NCBI RefSeq assembly: GCF_000733925.1
Contig: NZ_JPOO01000003.1
Location: forward strand, 1,240,001-1,304,000
Length of the DNA stretch: 64,000 nucleotides
Direction: 5' to 3'
Source of the DNA: Arenibacter algicola
Lineage (GTDB): Bacteria > Bacteroidota > Bacteroidia > Flavobacteriales > Flavobacteriaceae
Shown: one piece after another, positions 40,826-48,740 of the stretch
Numbering within the stretch: the stretch's first letter is position 1
Layout: each line of letters opens with the position of its first letter
Position numbers and translations under genes: made by a program
Notes under the pieces: generated by a model
Told to the model about the DNA's origin: nothing
The model's database searches: none
What the model saw: only the letters and a program-made list of their open reading frames with translations

Positions 40826-41784
40826 TCTTTTCCACTAAAAAATGAATCCACAAATTCAATCTTATTAAAGACTTGCAAATCGTCCATTCCTTCCCCTACA
40901 CCTATATACTTTACAGGAATCTGGAATTGATCTGAAATACCAATAACAACACCACCTTTAGCAGTGCCATCCAATTTTGTAACTGCCAAGGAGGTTACTT
41001 CTGTAGCTTTGGTAAACTGTTTTGCCTGCTCAAAGGCATTCTGGCCTGTAGAACCATCCAAAACCAGGAGAACTTCATCCGGAGTACCCTCTACCACCTT
41101 TTGCATAACCCGCTTAACCTTGGTCAATTCGTTCATCAAATTAACCTTATTGTGCAGTCTTCCGGCAGTGTCGATAATTACCACATCAGCATTCTGCTTC
41201 AGGGCCGAACTGAGGGTATCAAAGGCCACTGAGGCCGGATCACTCCCCATACTTTGTTTTACTATAGGCACGTCTACCCGATCTGCCCATACTTGAAGCT
41301 GGTCTATTGCAGCTGCCCTAAAGGTATCGGCCGCTCCGAGCACTACCTTTAAACCTTGTTTTTTAAATTGATATGCCAATTTACCAATTGTGGTTGTCTT
41401 ACCTACACCGTTCACCCCGACCACCATGATAACGTAAGGTTTTCTCACCAATGGTACCGTAAATTCGGTTTCACTGCCAAAATTGGTTTCGGAAAGCAAT
41501 CCTGCAATTTCCTCCCTCAATATTGCATTAAGTTCGTCTACCCCCAAGTACTTATCCTTGGATACACGGGCCTCTATCCGGTCTATAATCTTTAAGGTGG
41601 TATTTACACCCACATCCGAGGAAACCAATATTTCCTCCAAATTATCCAAAACATCATCATCTACCTTAGATTTTCCAACTACCGCCTTACTAAGTTTGGA
41701 TAAAAAATTGGTCTTGGTCTTTTCCAGACCCTTGTCCAAAGATTCCTTTTTTTGCGTGGAAAATATTTTCTTAAATAAACTCAT
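40822..41784 (-). CDS. ftsY: Signal recognition particle receptor FtsY
   Basis: The 320-residue protein has the SRP GTPase NG domain. The N-domain helical bundle spans about 15-105. The G-domain carries GVNGVGKTT (about 123-131), DTFRAAAIDQL (G-II), DTAGRLHNKVNLMNEL (G3), TKLDGTAKGG (G4) and GVGEGMDDLQVF near the end. It docks SRP-ribosome complexes to the SecYEG translocon. The acidic A-domain of E. coli FtsY is almost absent, as is normal in this phylum. A terminator separates it from the upstream DUF4295 gene, so it needs its own promoter. Confidence 0.96.
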   Translation of the reverse strand: MSLFKKIFSTQKKESLDKGLEKTKTNFLSKLSKAVVGKSKVDDDVLDNLEEILVSSDVGVNTTLKIIDRIEARVSKDKYLGVDELNAILREEIAGLLSETNFGSETEFTVPLVRKPYVIMVVGVNGVGKTTTIGKLAYQFKKQGLKVVLGAADTFRAAAIDQLQVWADRVDVPIVKQSMGSDPASVAFDTLSSALKQNADVVIIDTAGRLHNKVNLMNELTKVKRVMQKVVEGTPDEVLLVLDGSTGQNAFEQAKQFTKATEVTSLAVTKLDGTAKGGVVIGISDQFQIPVKYIGVGEGMDDLQVFNKIEFVDSFFSGKE

Positions 41785-41825
41785 ATTTTTGGCATGTTCC
41801 TTTTCATCAAAGATATAAAAATAAA

Positions 41826-41853
41826 AAAGCTACTTTCATCAGAAAGTAGCTTT
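41826..41853 (-). terminator. Terminator of the rpmB-rpmG-DUF4295 operon
   Basis: AAAGCTACTTT and AAAGTAGCTTT form an 11-bp perfect stem with a 6-base loop. The minus-strand T-run follows. It lies 22 bases past the DUF4295 stop. Confidence 0.88.
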
Positions 41854-41874
41854 ATAACCAATAAATTTAGGTTA

Positions 41875-42027
41875 TTAATTTTTTTTCAACCAGTCGTTTA
41901 CCATTTCTGGGCTCATTACAGACTCCATAAAAGTGTAAGCCCCTGTTTTAGGAGACTTTACCATTTTAATGGCCTTGGTCAATCTTTTTGAACTTGTTTG
42001 TAAACTCGCTACCGTTTTCTTTGCCAT
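41875..42027 (-). CDS. DUF4295-family small basic protein (50 aa)
   Basis: A 51-codon frame from ATG 42025-42027 to TAA 41875-41877 encodes a basic peptide that begins MAKKTVASLQTSSKRLTKA and ends SVMSPEMVNDWLKKN. I recognise it as DUF4295, a Bacteroidota-specific family always found after rpmB and rpmG. The location and charge suggest a ribosome-associated protein; this is inference. It starts 6 bases after rpmG stops and precedes the operon terminator. Confidence 0.9.
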   Translation of the reverse strand: MAKKTVASLQTSSKRLTKAIKMVKSPKTGAYTFMESVMSPEMVNDWLKKN

Positions 42028-42033
42028 GACGTA

Positions 42034-42216
42034 TTATTTAATTTCTTTATGAACTGTCATTCTCTTTAGAATAGGATTGAATTTTTTAATTTCCATCCTA
42101 TCTGGAGTGTTCTTTTTGTTCTTAGTGGTTATGTACCTTGAAGTACCTGGCATGCCAGATTCCTTATGCTCTGTACATTCCAAAATAACCTGAATTCTGT
42201 TACCTTTCTTTGCCAT
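42034..42216 (-). CDS. rpmG: 50S ribosomal protein L33
   Basis: The 60-residue protein has the L33 pattern MAKKGNRIQVILECTEH, TSRYITTKNKKNTPDR and KKFNPILKRMTVHKE. Only one Cys is present, so this is the zinc-free type. L33 sits near the E site of the large subunit. It lies 21 bases after rpmB in the rpmB-rpmG-DUF4295 operon. Confidence 0.97.
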   Translation of the reverse strand: MAKKGNRIQVILECTEHKESGMPGTSRYITTKNKKNTPDRMEIKKFNPILKRMTVHKEIK

Positions 42217-42237
42217 TATTATCTTAGTATTTCAGGA

Positions 42238-42474
42238 TTATTTAATTAACCCTTTTTCCTTTGCTTCCTTTAAAACAACGGAAATTCCTTTTTTATTAAT
42301 ACTCTTTAGAGCCTTAGCGGAAACCTTTAAGGTTACCCAACGATCTTCTTCTGGAATATAGAAACGCTTTTTAGAAAGATTTACATCAAATCTTCTTCTG
42401 GTTTTATTAATCGAGAAGGACACATTGTTCCCAAACATGGCTCTCTTTCCAGTAACATCACAAACTTTTGACAT
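42238..42474 (-). CDS. rpmB: 50S ribosomal protein L28
   Basis: The 78-residue protein has MSKVCDVTGKRAMFGNNVSF, the NKTRRRFDVNLSKKRFY block and the VTLKVSAKALKSINKKG segment of L28. It is the first gene of the operon with rpmG and the DUF4295 gene. A full Bacteroidota promoter lies 33 bases upstream. Confidence 0.97.
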   Translation of the reverse strand: MSKVCDVTGKRAMFGNNVSFSINKTRRRFDVNLSKKRFYIPEEDRWVTLKVSAKALKSINKKGISVVLKEAKEKGLIK

Positions 42475-42506
42475 CTCTCTACTTTTATTTTGTTATAAAC
42501 AGGGTG

Positions 42507-42538
42507 CAAATTTAAATTAATTTTATGGGACGGACAAA
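42507..42538 (-). promoter_or_regulatory. Promoter of rpmB-rpmG-DUF4295
   Basis: On the minus strand TTTG (42538-42535), a 20-base spacer and TAAATTTG (42514-42507) match both consensus boxes. The predicted leader is about 25 bases. Confidence 0.75.
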
Positions 42539-42546
42539 ATTCTTTG

Positions 42547-43794
42547 TCAGAATTTTAAAATTTCTTTTTGAAGCATTTCAAAAGCCTTATTTACAGACTT
42601 TTGCACAATTCTTTCGCGCTGACTTCCCATACGATATTTTTCTACCACCGTAGCTTTAGGGGAAACGATGGCTATAAACACGGTCCCCACCTCTGCATCC
42701 GAGTCACCTTTTGTAGGACCTGCGTTACCTGTGGTGGCTATGGCAAAATCCGTCTTTAATATTTTTCGCAAATTGGTGGCCATTTCAACGGCAACCTCCG
42801 CACTAACTACAGAAAACTCATCAATTATCGTCTTCGACACTTTAAGCACCTCTATTTTGGTTTCGGTAGCATAACTCACTATACTCCCCTTAAAATAAGC
42901 CGATGCACCCGGTATACTAGTTATCTGTTCGGCTATCTTACCACCTGTACAACTCTCGGCCGTACCCAAGGTCATTCCCTTTTTGGTCAATAATTGGGCA
43001 ATTACAGATTCTACAGGCTCATCCCCTGCCTCACCAAGGACAAGGTCGCCCAAGAGATTTCTAATTTTTTCAGCTTCTATATCGACCAAGGCATTTAACT
43101 GCTCACTGTCGTTTCCTTTTGCCGAAAGCCTTAGCCTAACGGAGCCAAGACTAGGCAGATAGGCCAATTTCACCATACCGGGAAGGTTGTCCTCTACAGA
43201 GGATATCCTATCCGCCAGTGAACTTTCGCCTATACCATAGGTAATGATGGTCTTATGTACAATATATGGACGCTTAAACTCTTGTATAATTCTTGGAAGT
43301 ACCTTGGTATTTATTAGATTCTTCATCTCGAAAGGCACACCAGGTAATGAAACAAATACCTTTCCTTCTCTTTTTATCCACATCCCAGGTGCAGTACCAT
43401 ATTCATTATGGAGCACATCTGCTTTGGACGGTACCAAAGCCTGATTTTTATTGACCTCTAACAAAGGTATTCCAAGATGTTTTTTAAAGATAGCCTCTAC
43501 ATGGGCCAAGACTTCCTTGTTTTCCACCAAAGTATCATTGAAATACTCGCATAGCGTATGTTTGGTGATATCATCTTTGGTTGGTCCCAGTCCACCCGTC
43601 ATTATAATAACGTCCGCCCTGGCCTCCGCTTCCTGCAGAGCTTCCAGAATATGCAGCCTTTCATCCTGTACCGAAGATATCTGGTACACGGAAACCCCAA
43701 TCTTATTTAGTTCTTGGGCAATGAAGGCAGAATTTGTATCTATAATTTGACCAATGAGAATCTCATCGCCAATAGTTATGATTTCGGCAAACAT
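42547..43794 (-). CDS. cinA: CinA-family protein (NMN amidohydrolase / molybdopterin-binding domain)
   Basis: The 415-residue protein has the N-terminal MoCF-like domain (FAEIITIGDEILIGQIIDTNS, MTGGLGPTKDDITK, about 1-170) and the C-terminal CinA amidohydrolase domain (LGTAESCTGGKIAEQITSIPGAS, about 255-410). CinA proteins deamidate nicotinamide mononucleotide and hydrolyse ADP-ribose in NAD recycling. The link to competence is historical. The ATG shares a base with the stop of the Hpt gene, so the FAH-Hpt-cinA set is coupled. Confidence 0.93.
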   Translation of the reverse strand: MFAEIITIGDEILIGQIIDTNSAFIAQELNKIGVSVYQISSVQDERLHILEALQEAEARADVIIMTGGLGPTKDDITKHTLCEYFNDTLVENKEVLAHVEAIFKKHLGIPLLEVNKNQALVPSKADVLHNEYGTAPGMWIKREGKVFVSLPGVPFEMKNLINTKVLPRIIQEFKRPYIVHKTIITYGIGESSLADRISSVEDNLPGMVKLAYLPSLGSVRLRLSAKGNDSEQLNALVDIEAEKIRNLLGDLVLGEAGDEPVESVIAQLLTKKGMTLGTAESCTGGKIAEQITSIPGASAYFKGSIVSYATETKIEVLKVSKTIIDEFSVVSAEVAVEMATNLRKILKTDFAIATTGNAGPTKGDSDAEVGTVFIAIVSPKATVVEKYRMGSQRERIVQKSVNKAFEMLQKEILKF

Positions 43795-44132
43795 TAAATC
43801 TTAAAATCATTTTTCAATTCTGAAACCACTTGATCGACGTCCTTTTTAAGTAATGGCACCAATCGCTCGATTTCTTCCGTGTTTTCTTCCTTTTTTCCCA
43901 AAGTTTCTATCTGAAGTGCTATTGCGCGGGTTTGCTCCATGCCCAGCAAGTCTACATTAGGTTTAATTTTATGCGCCAATTTATATACACTATCATAATT
44001 TTTAACCCCTAAGGCTTTCTCAAGTTCATCCAAATCCTGGGGAACTTCTTCCAAAAAAACGGCAACGACAGATTTAATGAATTCATCATCACCATCTGCC
44101 ATTTCATTTATCTTGTCCAGACTGTAAATCAT
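43794..44132 (-). CDS. Stand-alone histidine phosphotransfer (Hpt) domain protein
   Basis: The 112-residue helical protein has the Hpt core YKLAHKIKPNVDLLGM, with the phosphorylatable H54 and the nearby K57. The usual HxxKGS motif reads HKIKPN here, so the Gly is replaced. No kinase or receiver gene is adjacent. Hpt proteins shuttle phosphoryl groups between hybrid kinases and response regulators. The partners are unknown. It sits between and abuts the FAH-family and cinA genes (1-base gap or overlap on each side). Confidence 0.86.
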   Translation of the reverse strand: MIYSLDKINEMADGDDEFIKSVVAVFLEEVPQDLDELEKALGVKNYDSVYKLAHKIKPNVDLLGMEQTRAIALQIETLGKKEENTEEIERLVPLLKKDVDQVVSELKNDFKI

Positions 44133-44744
44133 CTATTTTATATTTAATGAGAACATTTGTTCATTCTCCAAAGTACCCGAAAGATAATCATTTGCACTTA
44201 TTCTACCAACACCGGCTGGGGTACCTGTAAAAATAATGTCTCCTTTTTTCAACGTAAAAAAACGGGATACATAGGAAATTATTTCATCTATCTTCCAAAG
44301 CATTAAACTCGTATTCCCTTGCTGAACAACCTCATTGTTCTTTTTAAGTTGAAAGTTTAAATCATTTACATCATTAAAACGGGATTTTGGCAACCATTTG
44401 CCTATTACCGCGGACCCATCAAAACCCTTGGCCTTTTCCCAAGGCAGTCCTTTTTCCTTCAATTGGGATTGAAGATCCCTGGCCGTAAAGTCGATTCCCA
44501 AACCAATTTCATCATAATAGGTATGGGAAAACTGGGGATCTATATGCTTACCTACTTTTTTTATTTTCACCAACACTTCCACTTCATAGTGTAGGTCCTT
44601 GGAAAACTCAGGTATATAGAAATCCTGTTCTTTTGGCAAAACTGCGGAGTCCGGCTTAATAAACAAAACCGGATCTGTAGGCCTCTCGTTATTCAATTCC
44701 TTTATGTGATCCACATAGTTGCGACCAATACAAATAATCTTCAT
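44133..44744 (-). CDS. Fumarylacetoacetate hydrolase-family protein
   Basis: The 203-residue protein has the FAH fold: IICIGRNYVDHIKELNNE at the start, HYEVEVLVKIKKVG with the metal-ligand Glu pair (E-x-E), IGLGIDFTARDLQ with the Asp, KGFDGSAVIGKW, and the closing FTGTPAGVG. It probably hydrolyses or decarboxylates an acylpyruvate or a related keto acid (oxaloacetate decarboxylation is known in the family). It heads the FAH-Hpt-cinA gene set. Two 9-base direct repeats lie just upstream. Confidence 0.9.
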   Translation of the reverse strand: MKIICIGRNYVDHIKELNNERPTDPVLFIKPDSAVLPKEQDFYIPEFSKDLHYEVEVLVKIKKVGKHIDPQFSHTYYDEIGLGIDFTARDLQSQLKEKGLPWEKAKGFDGSAVIGKWLPKSRFNDVNDLNFQLKKNNEVVQQGNTSLMLWKIDEIISYVSRFFTLKKGDIIFTGTPAGVGRISANDYLSGTLENEQMFSLNIK

Positions 44745-44760
44745 TTTATATAGAAATGTT

Positions 44761-44795
44761 TAGCAAGTAGCTTTGGAATTTAAATCTAGCAAGTA
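44761..44795. repeat. Direct repeats TAGCAAGTA upstream of the FAH gene
   Basis: TAGCAAGTA occurs at 44761-44769 and 44787-44795, with a 26-base period. It is a possible regulatory site in the 104-base gap. TAGATTTA (minus strand, across the second copy) is a one-mismatch -7 box. Confidence 0.3.
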
Positions 44796-44848
44796 TCTTA
44801 AATAAAATAACTCTTTCAACAAGAAATAATCACATTCTTCAAGAGCCC

Positions 44849-45625
44849 TTAGCCCAGTTTATTGTTCAACTTGCTCAATTTTATTTGGGTCAAAACCTTT
44901 TTTGTATACAACGGAAAATCGGCGTTCAATATCCAGCCAAAATAACCAGGTTCATTTTCCAAAACTGCATGTACTTTTTTGCCCTTATGCTTTCCAAAGG
45001 AGAAAATCTCCTCCCCTTCTTCATCCAAAACAATAAAACCAGCAAAATCAACCGATTGCTTTCTGGTTGTGAATTCCGAAAGCTTCTTAATATTGTTTTC
45101 CAATTCGGGATAACGGTCCAATTGTGATAATAGCACTTCATAGGTAGCCAAGGTATCCGCCTCTGCACTATGGGCATCAATGAGATTTTTATCGCAATAA
45201 AATTTATAGGCCGCCTCCAAAGTTCTTTTCTCCATTTTATGAAAAATGGTCTGCACGTCCACAGAAACGGTATTTTTCATATCAAAATCTATTTCGGCCC
45301 TAAGCATCTCTTCCGCCAAAAGTGGAATATCAAATCTATCCGAATTGTAGCCTCCCAAATCACTATCCTTGATCATTTTGTAAATTTCCTTGGAAAGCTG
45401 TTTAAATGTAGGTTCGTTGGCCACTTTCTCATTAGAAATGCCATGAATAGCGACAACTTGTGCAGGGATTTCCATTTCTGGATTAACCAACCATGTCCTG
45501 CTCTCCTTATTTCCATTTGGAAACACTTTTAAAATAGCTATTTCCACTATTCTATCTTTGGCAACATTAGTTCCTGTGGTCTCCAAATCGAAAAAACAAA
45601 TTGGCCTTGTAAGCTTTAATTGCAT
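44849..45625 (-). CDS. DnaQ-like 3'-5' exonuclease
   Basis: The 258-residue protein has DEDDh exonuclease motifs: Exo I ICFFDLETTGTN (D13, E15), Exo II GGYNSDRFDIPLLAEEM, and Exo III DAHSAEADTLATYEVL. A C-terminal extension ends in GKHKGKKVHAVLENEPGYFGWIL, a domain seen in flavobacterial exonucleases (DUF3820-like quorum). It could proofread for DNA polymerase III or process RNA ends; sequence alone does not decide. It has its own -7 box at 45643-45650. Confidence 0.9.
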   Translation of the reverse strand: MQLKLTRPICFFDLETTGTNVAKDRIVEIAILKVFPNGNKESRTWLVNPEMEIPAQVVAIHGISNEKVANEPTFKQLSKEIYKMIKDSDLGGYNSDRFDIPLLAEEMLRAEIDFDMKNTVSVDVQTIFHKMEKRTLEAAYKFYCDKNLIDAHSAEADTLATYEVLLSQLDRYPELENNIKKLSEFTTRKQSVDFAGFIVLDEEGEEIFSFGKHKGKKVHAVLENEPGYFGWILNADFPLYTKKVLTQIKLSKLNNKLG

Positions 45626-45642
45626 GTTGTAGGTTCTTTATG

Positions 45643-45650
45643 CAAATATA
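45643..45650 (-). promoter_or_regulatory. -7 box TATATTTG for the exonuclease gene
   Basis: A perfect TAnnTTTG on the minus strand lies 17 bases before the ATG at 45625. No -33 TTG is at the right spacing. Confidence 0.4.
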
Positions 45651-45796
45651 GTTTTTACAGAGGTATTGACTAAAAATAGACCCATAAATTGCAAAAAATC
45701 CTTAAAGTCGCTAGGAAATCCACAAATACTGCCCGAATTAAAAATGCAGACTCCAGACCATCCCAACAAACCCTGAATCAAAACAGGAAAGATTTA

Positions 45797-47191
45797 CTAA
45801 ACCTCCCTATTCACATCCCAAGCCTCCAGGTAATCGGCAACGGCCTTTACAAACATTCCGCCCAAGGCCCCGTTCACTACCCTATGATCATAACTATGGG
45901 ACAAGTACATCTTACTCCTGATAGCAATAAAGTCGCCTTCCTTGGTTTCTACTACGGCCGGCATTTTACGTATCGCCCCCAAGGCCAAGATGCCCACTTG
46001 GGGCTGATTGATAATTGGCGTGCCAAAAACGCTGCCAAAGGTACCAACATTGGTTACGGTATAGGTGCCGTCCTTTACCTCATCTGGTTTTAACGCATTG
46101 TTCCTGGCCCTTTTGGCTAAATCGTTTACTGCCTTTGCCATGCCCACCAGGTTTAACTGATCGGCATTTTTAATCACCGGAACAATCAAATTTCCATCGG
46201 CCAAGGCCGCAGCCATTCCAATATTAATATTTTTTTTCTTTATGATGGTATCTCCGTCCAGGGATATATTGACCATAGGATACTTTTTCAATGCTTTGGC
46301 CACAGCCTCCATAAAGATGGGGGTAAAAGTAAGCTTCTCGCCTTCCCTTTTCTCAAAGGTATCCTTGACTTTATTTCTCCAATTGACTACGTTGGTCACA
46401 TCTACCTCTACAAAACTTTGCACATGGGCAGAGGTATTGACACTTGCGGTCATATGCTGAACTATCAATTTGCCCATACGGGTCAAAGGGATATGCTCGT
46501 CCCCATTGCTGGGCTGCTCCTTCTCCACAGTCGGTTTAACCTCCTCCCGCTTAGCTTCCTCTTTATTACTAGGAACTGGTTTGGCTACCTGCTCTACTTT
46601 TTCGACCACAGGCATTACATCCTCCTCCTTTTTTTCCTCAAAAGGTTGTCCTCCACCTGATTTTACCGAGGCAACATAATCCAAAATATCATTTTTGGTC
46701 ACCCTGCCTTCACTTCCAGTACCACTTATGGTATCCAACTCTGCCAAGGTAATTCCTTCCTGCTTCGCTATATTTTTCACCAATGGGGAATAAAACCTAT
46801 CAGCTCCACTATAGTCTATTACGGGAGCGGCAGTACTTTCCTTGGCACTCAAAACCGCGATCTCCAATTCCTCGGACGCTTTGTTGGGAGCATCATCTTT
46901 TACAGTGGCAACATGGCTGTCATGATCATGATCGGACTCATAACTACTTCCGTTTATTTCTATAATTGCGACGGTCTGGCCCACCTTTACAACATCATCT
47001 ATATTGAATAATTTCTCAATCAAAATGCCATCTACCTCGCTGGGAACTTCGGAATCTACCTTATCCGTGGCAATTTCAAAAACAGCTTCATCCATTTCTA
47101 TGGTATCGCCAACTTCCTTCAGCCATGAGGTAAGTGTAGCCTCCGCAACACTTTCTCCCATTTGTGGTAATTTTAGCTCAAACTTTGACAT
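45797..47191 (-). CDS. 2-oxo acid dehydrogenase E2 acyltransferase (branched-chain type likely)
   Basis: The 464-residue protein has one lipoyl domain (about 1-78, FEIATDKVDSEVP with lipoyl K44). A flexible acidic linker follows, then an E3/E1-binding domain (FYSPLVKNIAKQEGITLAEL, about 132-170), a second linker rich in Glu, Lys and Pro, and the catalytic domain ending SHSYDHRVVNGALGG with the active His and Asp. It transfers acyl groups from E1 to CoA in a dehydrogenase complex. One lipoyl domain and the sequence style suit the branched-chain keto acid complex, but E1 and E3 are not adjacent. Confidence 0.92.
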   Translation of the reverse strand: MSKFELKLPQMGESVAEATLTSWLKEVGDTIEMDEAVFEIATDKVDSEVPSEVDGILIEKLFNIDDVVKVGQTVAIIEINGSSYESDHDHDSHVATVKDDAPNKASEELEIAVLSAKESTAAPVIDYSGADRFYSPLVKNIAKQEGITLAELDTISGTGSEGRVTKNDILDYVASVKSGGGQPFEEKKEEDVMPVVEKVEQVAKPVPSNKEEAKREEVKPTVEKEQPSNGDEHIPLTRMGKLIVQHMTASVNTSAHVQSFVEVDVTNVVNWRNKVKDTFEKREGEKLTFTPIFMEAVAKALKKYPMVNISLDGDTIIKKKNINIGMAAALADGNLIVPVIKNADQLNLVGMAKAVNDLAKRARNNALKPDEVKDGTYTVTNVGTFGSVFGTPIINQPQVGILALGAIRKMPAVVETKEGDFIAIRSKMYLSHSYDHRVVNGALGGMFVKAVADYLEAWDVNREV

Positions 47192-47289
47192 ATCCTTATT
47201 TAATACACTTATAATGATTAATAATTTGCAAAAATAACAAATAAAAGAGCATTTTTTTGACTTTTATTCATGATTTTTACTGATGACAA

Positions 47290-47907
47290 TTACACTTTTA
47301 ACGAATTTTCAAACGGAATTCTATTGAGAATACTCCTACCCAAAGTCACCTCATCCGCATATTCCAGTTCATCCCCTACTGCGATACCCCTGGCAATGGT
47401 CGATGTTTTTACGCCCAACCCCTCTAATTGCCTGTATATGTAAAAATTGGTGGTATCTCCCTCCATAGTGGAACTTAAGGCGAATATCAATTCTTTTATC
47501 TTCCCTTGCTTTACTTTGTCCACCAAAGAGTAAATGGTTAAATCTTGGGGCCCAACACCTTCCATAGGAGAAATTTTCCCGCCCAGGACATGGTACAACC
47601 CTAAAAACTGACCTGTATTTTCAATGGCCATCACATCCCTAATATCCTCCACCACACACACAAGACTTTCATCCCTCCGCGGGTTTGAACAAATTTCACA
47701 AACCTCTACATCGGAAATATTATGGCAATTTTTACAGAATTTGATATTATCCTTTAAATTCAACAACGAATTGGCCAGTCTGGTAGTTTGCTCCTTGGGC
47801 TGTTTTAAGAGATGCAGCACCAATCTGAGCGCCGTACGTTTACCAATACCCGGTAATTGGGACATCTCATAGACCGCATTTTCCAATAATTTAGATGAAA
47901 ATTCCAT
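47290..47907 (-). CDS. recR: Recombination mediator RecR
   Basis: The protein is 205 residues from the ATG 47905-47907 (MEFSSKLLENAVYEMSQLPGIG), with a GTG two codons upstream. It has the helix-hairpin-helix QLPGIGKRTALRL, the zinc finger CKNCHNISDVEVCEIC, and the Toprim domain VCVVEDIRDVMAIE to LGGKISPMEGVGPQ. With RecF and RecO it loads RecA on gapped DNA. No dnaX or YbaB gene is adjacent, unlike in Firmicutes and Proteobacteria. Confidence 0.96.
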   Translation of the reverse strand: MEFSSKLLENAVYEMSQLPGIGKRTALRLVLHLLKQPKEQTTRLANSLLNLKDNIKFCKNCHNISDVEVCEICSNPRRDESLVCVVEDIRDVMAIENTGQFLGLYHVLGGKISPMEGVGPQDLTIYSLVDKVKQGKIKELIFALSSTMEGDTTNFYIYRQLEGLGVKTSTIARGIAVGDELEYADEVTLGRSILNRIPFENSLKV

Positions 47908-48684
47908 ATCCACAAAATTACAATTTTATACCATTATATTAAGGTATTCCCCCAAAAGTAAATTCCAAGCGCTTAGCAAACCATATTGTAAAGGTTCAAC
48001 AATAAAACAATATACAGGATTACATTTATGAATTTTCCCTGCCAATTAGACGTTGGCAAATTCCATTCCCTACCAATTAATAATGTAATACTATTCCCTT
48101 CCCATTGACCGCTTACCATTTACCGAAGCAAATAACCTTTTATCGAGATACCCGCTTTGTCCATAACAATTAATTTTCAATCCTAAAATCCACATATAAA
48201 AACGCCTTACTTTTAAAGATGTGATGCACTTATTTAAAAAGTATTAAAGAAAAAAACATATTATTTATTGATTTACAGTAGGTTAAATATCCACAGCAAA
48301 ACACATTTTTAATGTTATGCCCTCTCGCAAATATTATCCAAAGCATTGGATCCATTATATTCAAAGTGACTTTTAAGAAAATTAAGATAAAGTTATGAGT
48401 GGTATATTTTGATAATAAAATATTTAACCCTTATTTTGTCCTAGGCATAGTTCCCCCAGTCCTATCGCCGCAATGCAATTAGAATTTATTGGCTTATTAT
48501 CCAAAAGGAACGACACCCTACTATTTGTTGTTAACGCTCTACTATTTTGTAGTTAAAGTGTGTTAATACTTGTAAGCAGGTAATAGATTATTCGTACTTT
48601 AAGGTGAACATAAAATTTTGGTCATTGATAACGCTATATATTTATAGTTAATGGTTAGTGTTTAGTATAGTCTATCAATGAAAG
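47908..48684. other. Gene-free AT-rich stretch between recR and fabH
   Basis: About 780 bases lie without a credible coding frame on either strand. Seen here are: a TGGATCCA palindrome near 48347; an imperfect direct repeat beginning CTACTATTT at about 48520 and again about 20 bases later, followed by GTTAACG or GTTAAAG; and low-complexity TTAATGGTTAGTG-type sequence near 48650. I see no tRNA, attachment site or IS end. Part must be the recR promoter. The length is unusual for this compact region. Confidence 0.5.
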
Positions 48685-48717
48685 AAACCCGGAACATTTG
48701 TTCCGGGTTTTGTTTTT
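48685..48717. terminator. Strong hairpin downstream of fabH
   Basis: AAACCCGGAAC and GTTCCGGGTTT form an 11-bp perfect stem with a 4-base loop. It lies 31 bases past the fabH stop and would end fabH (minus strand, tail TTTCTTTC). The better U-tract (TTTTGTTTTT) is on the plus strand, where no upstream gene is known. Confidence 0.8.
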
Positions 48718-48740
48718 ATTACACTATAAATCTTTTTTCC

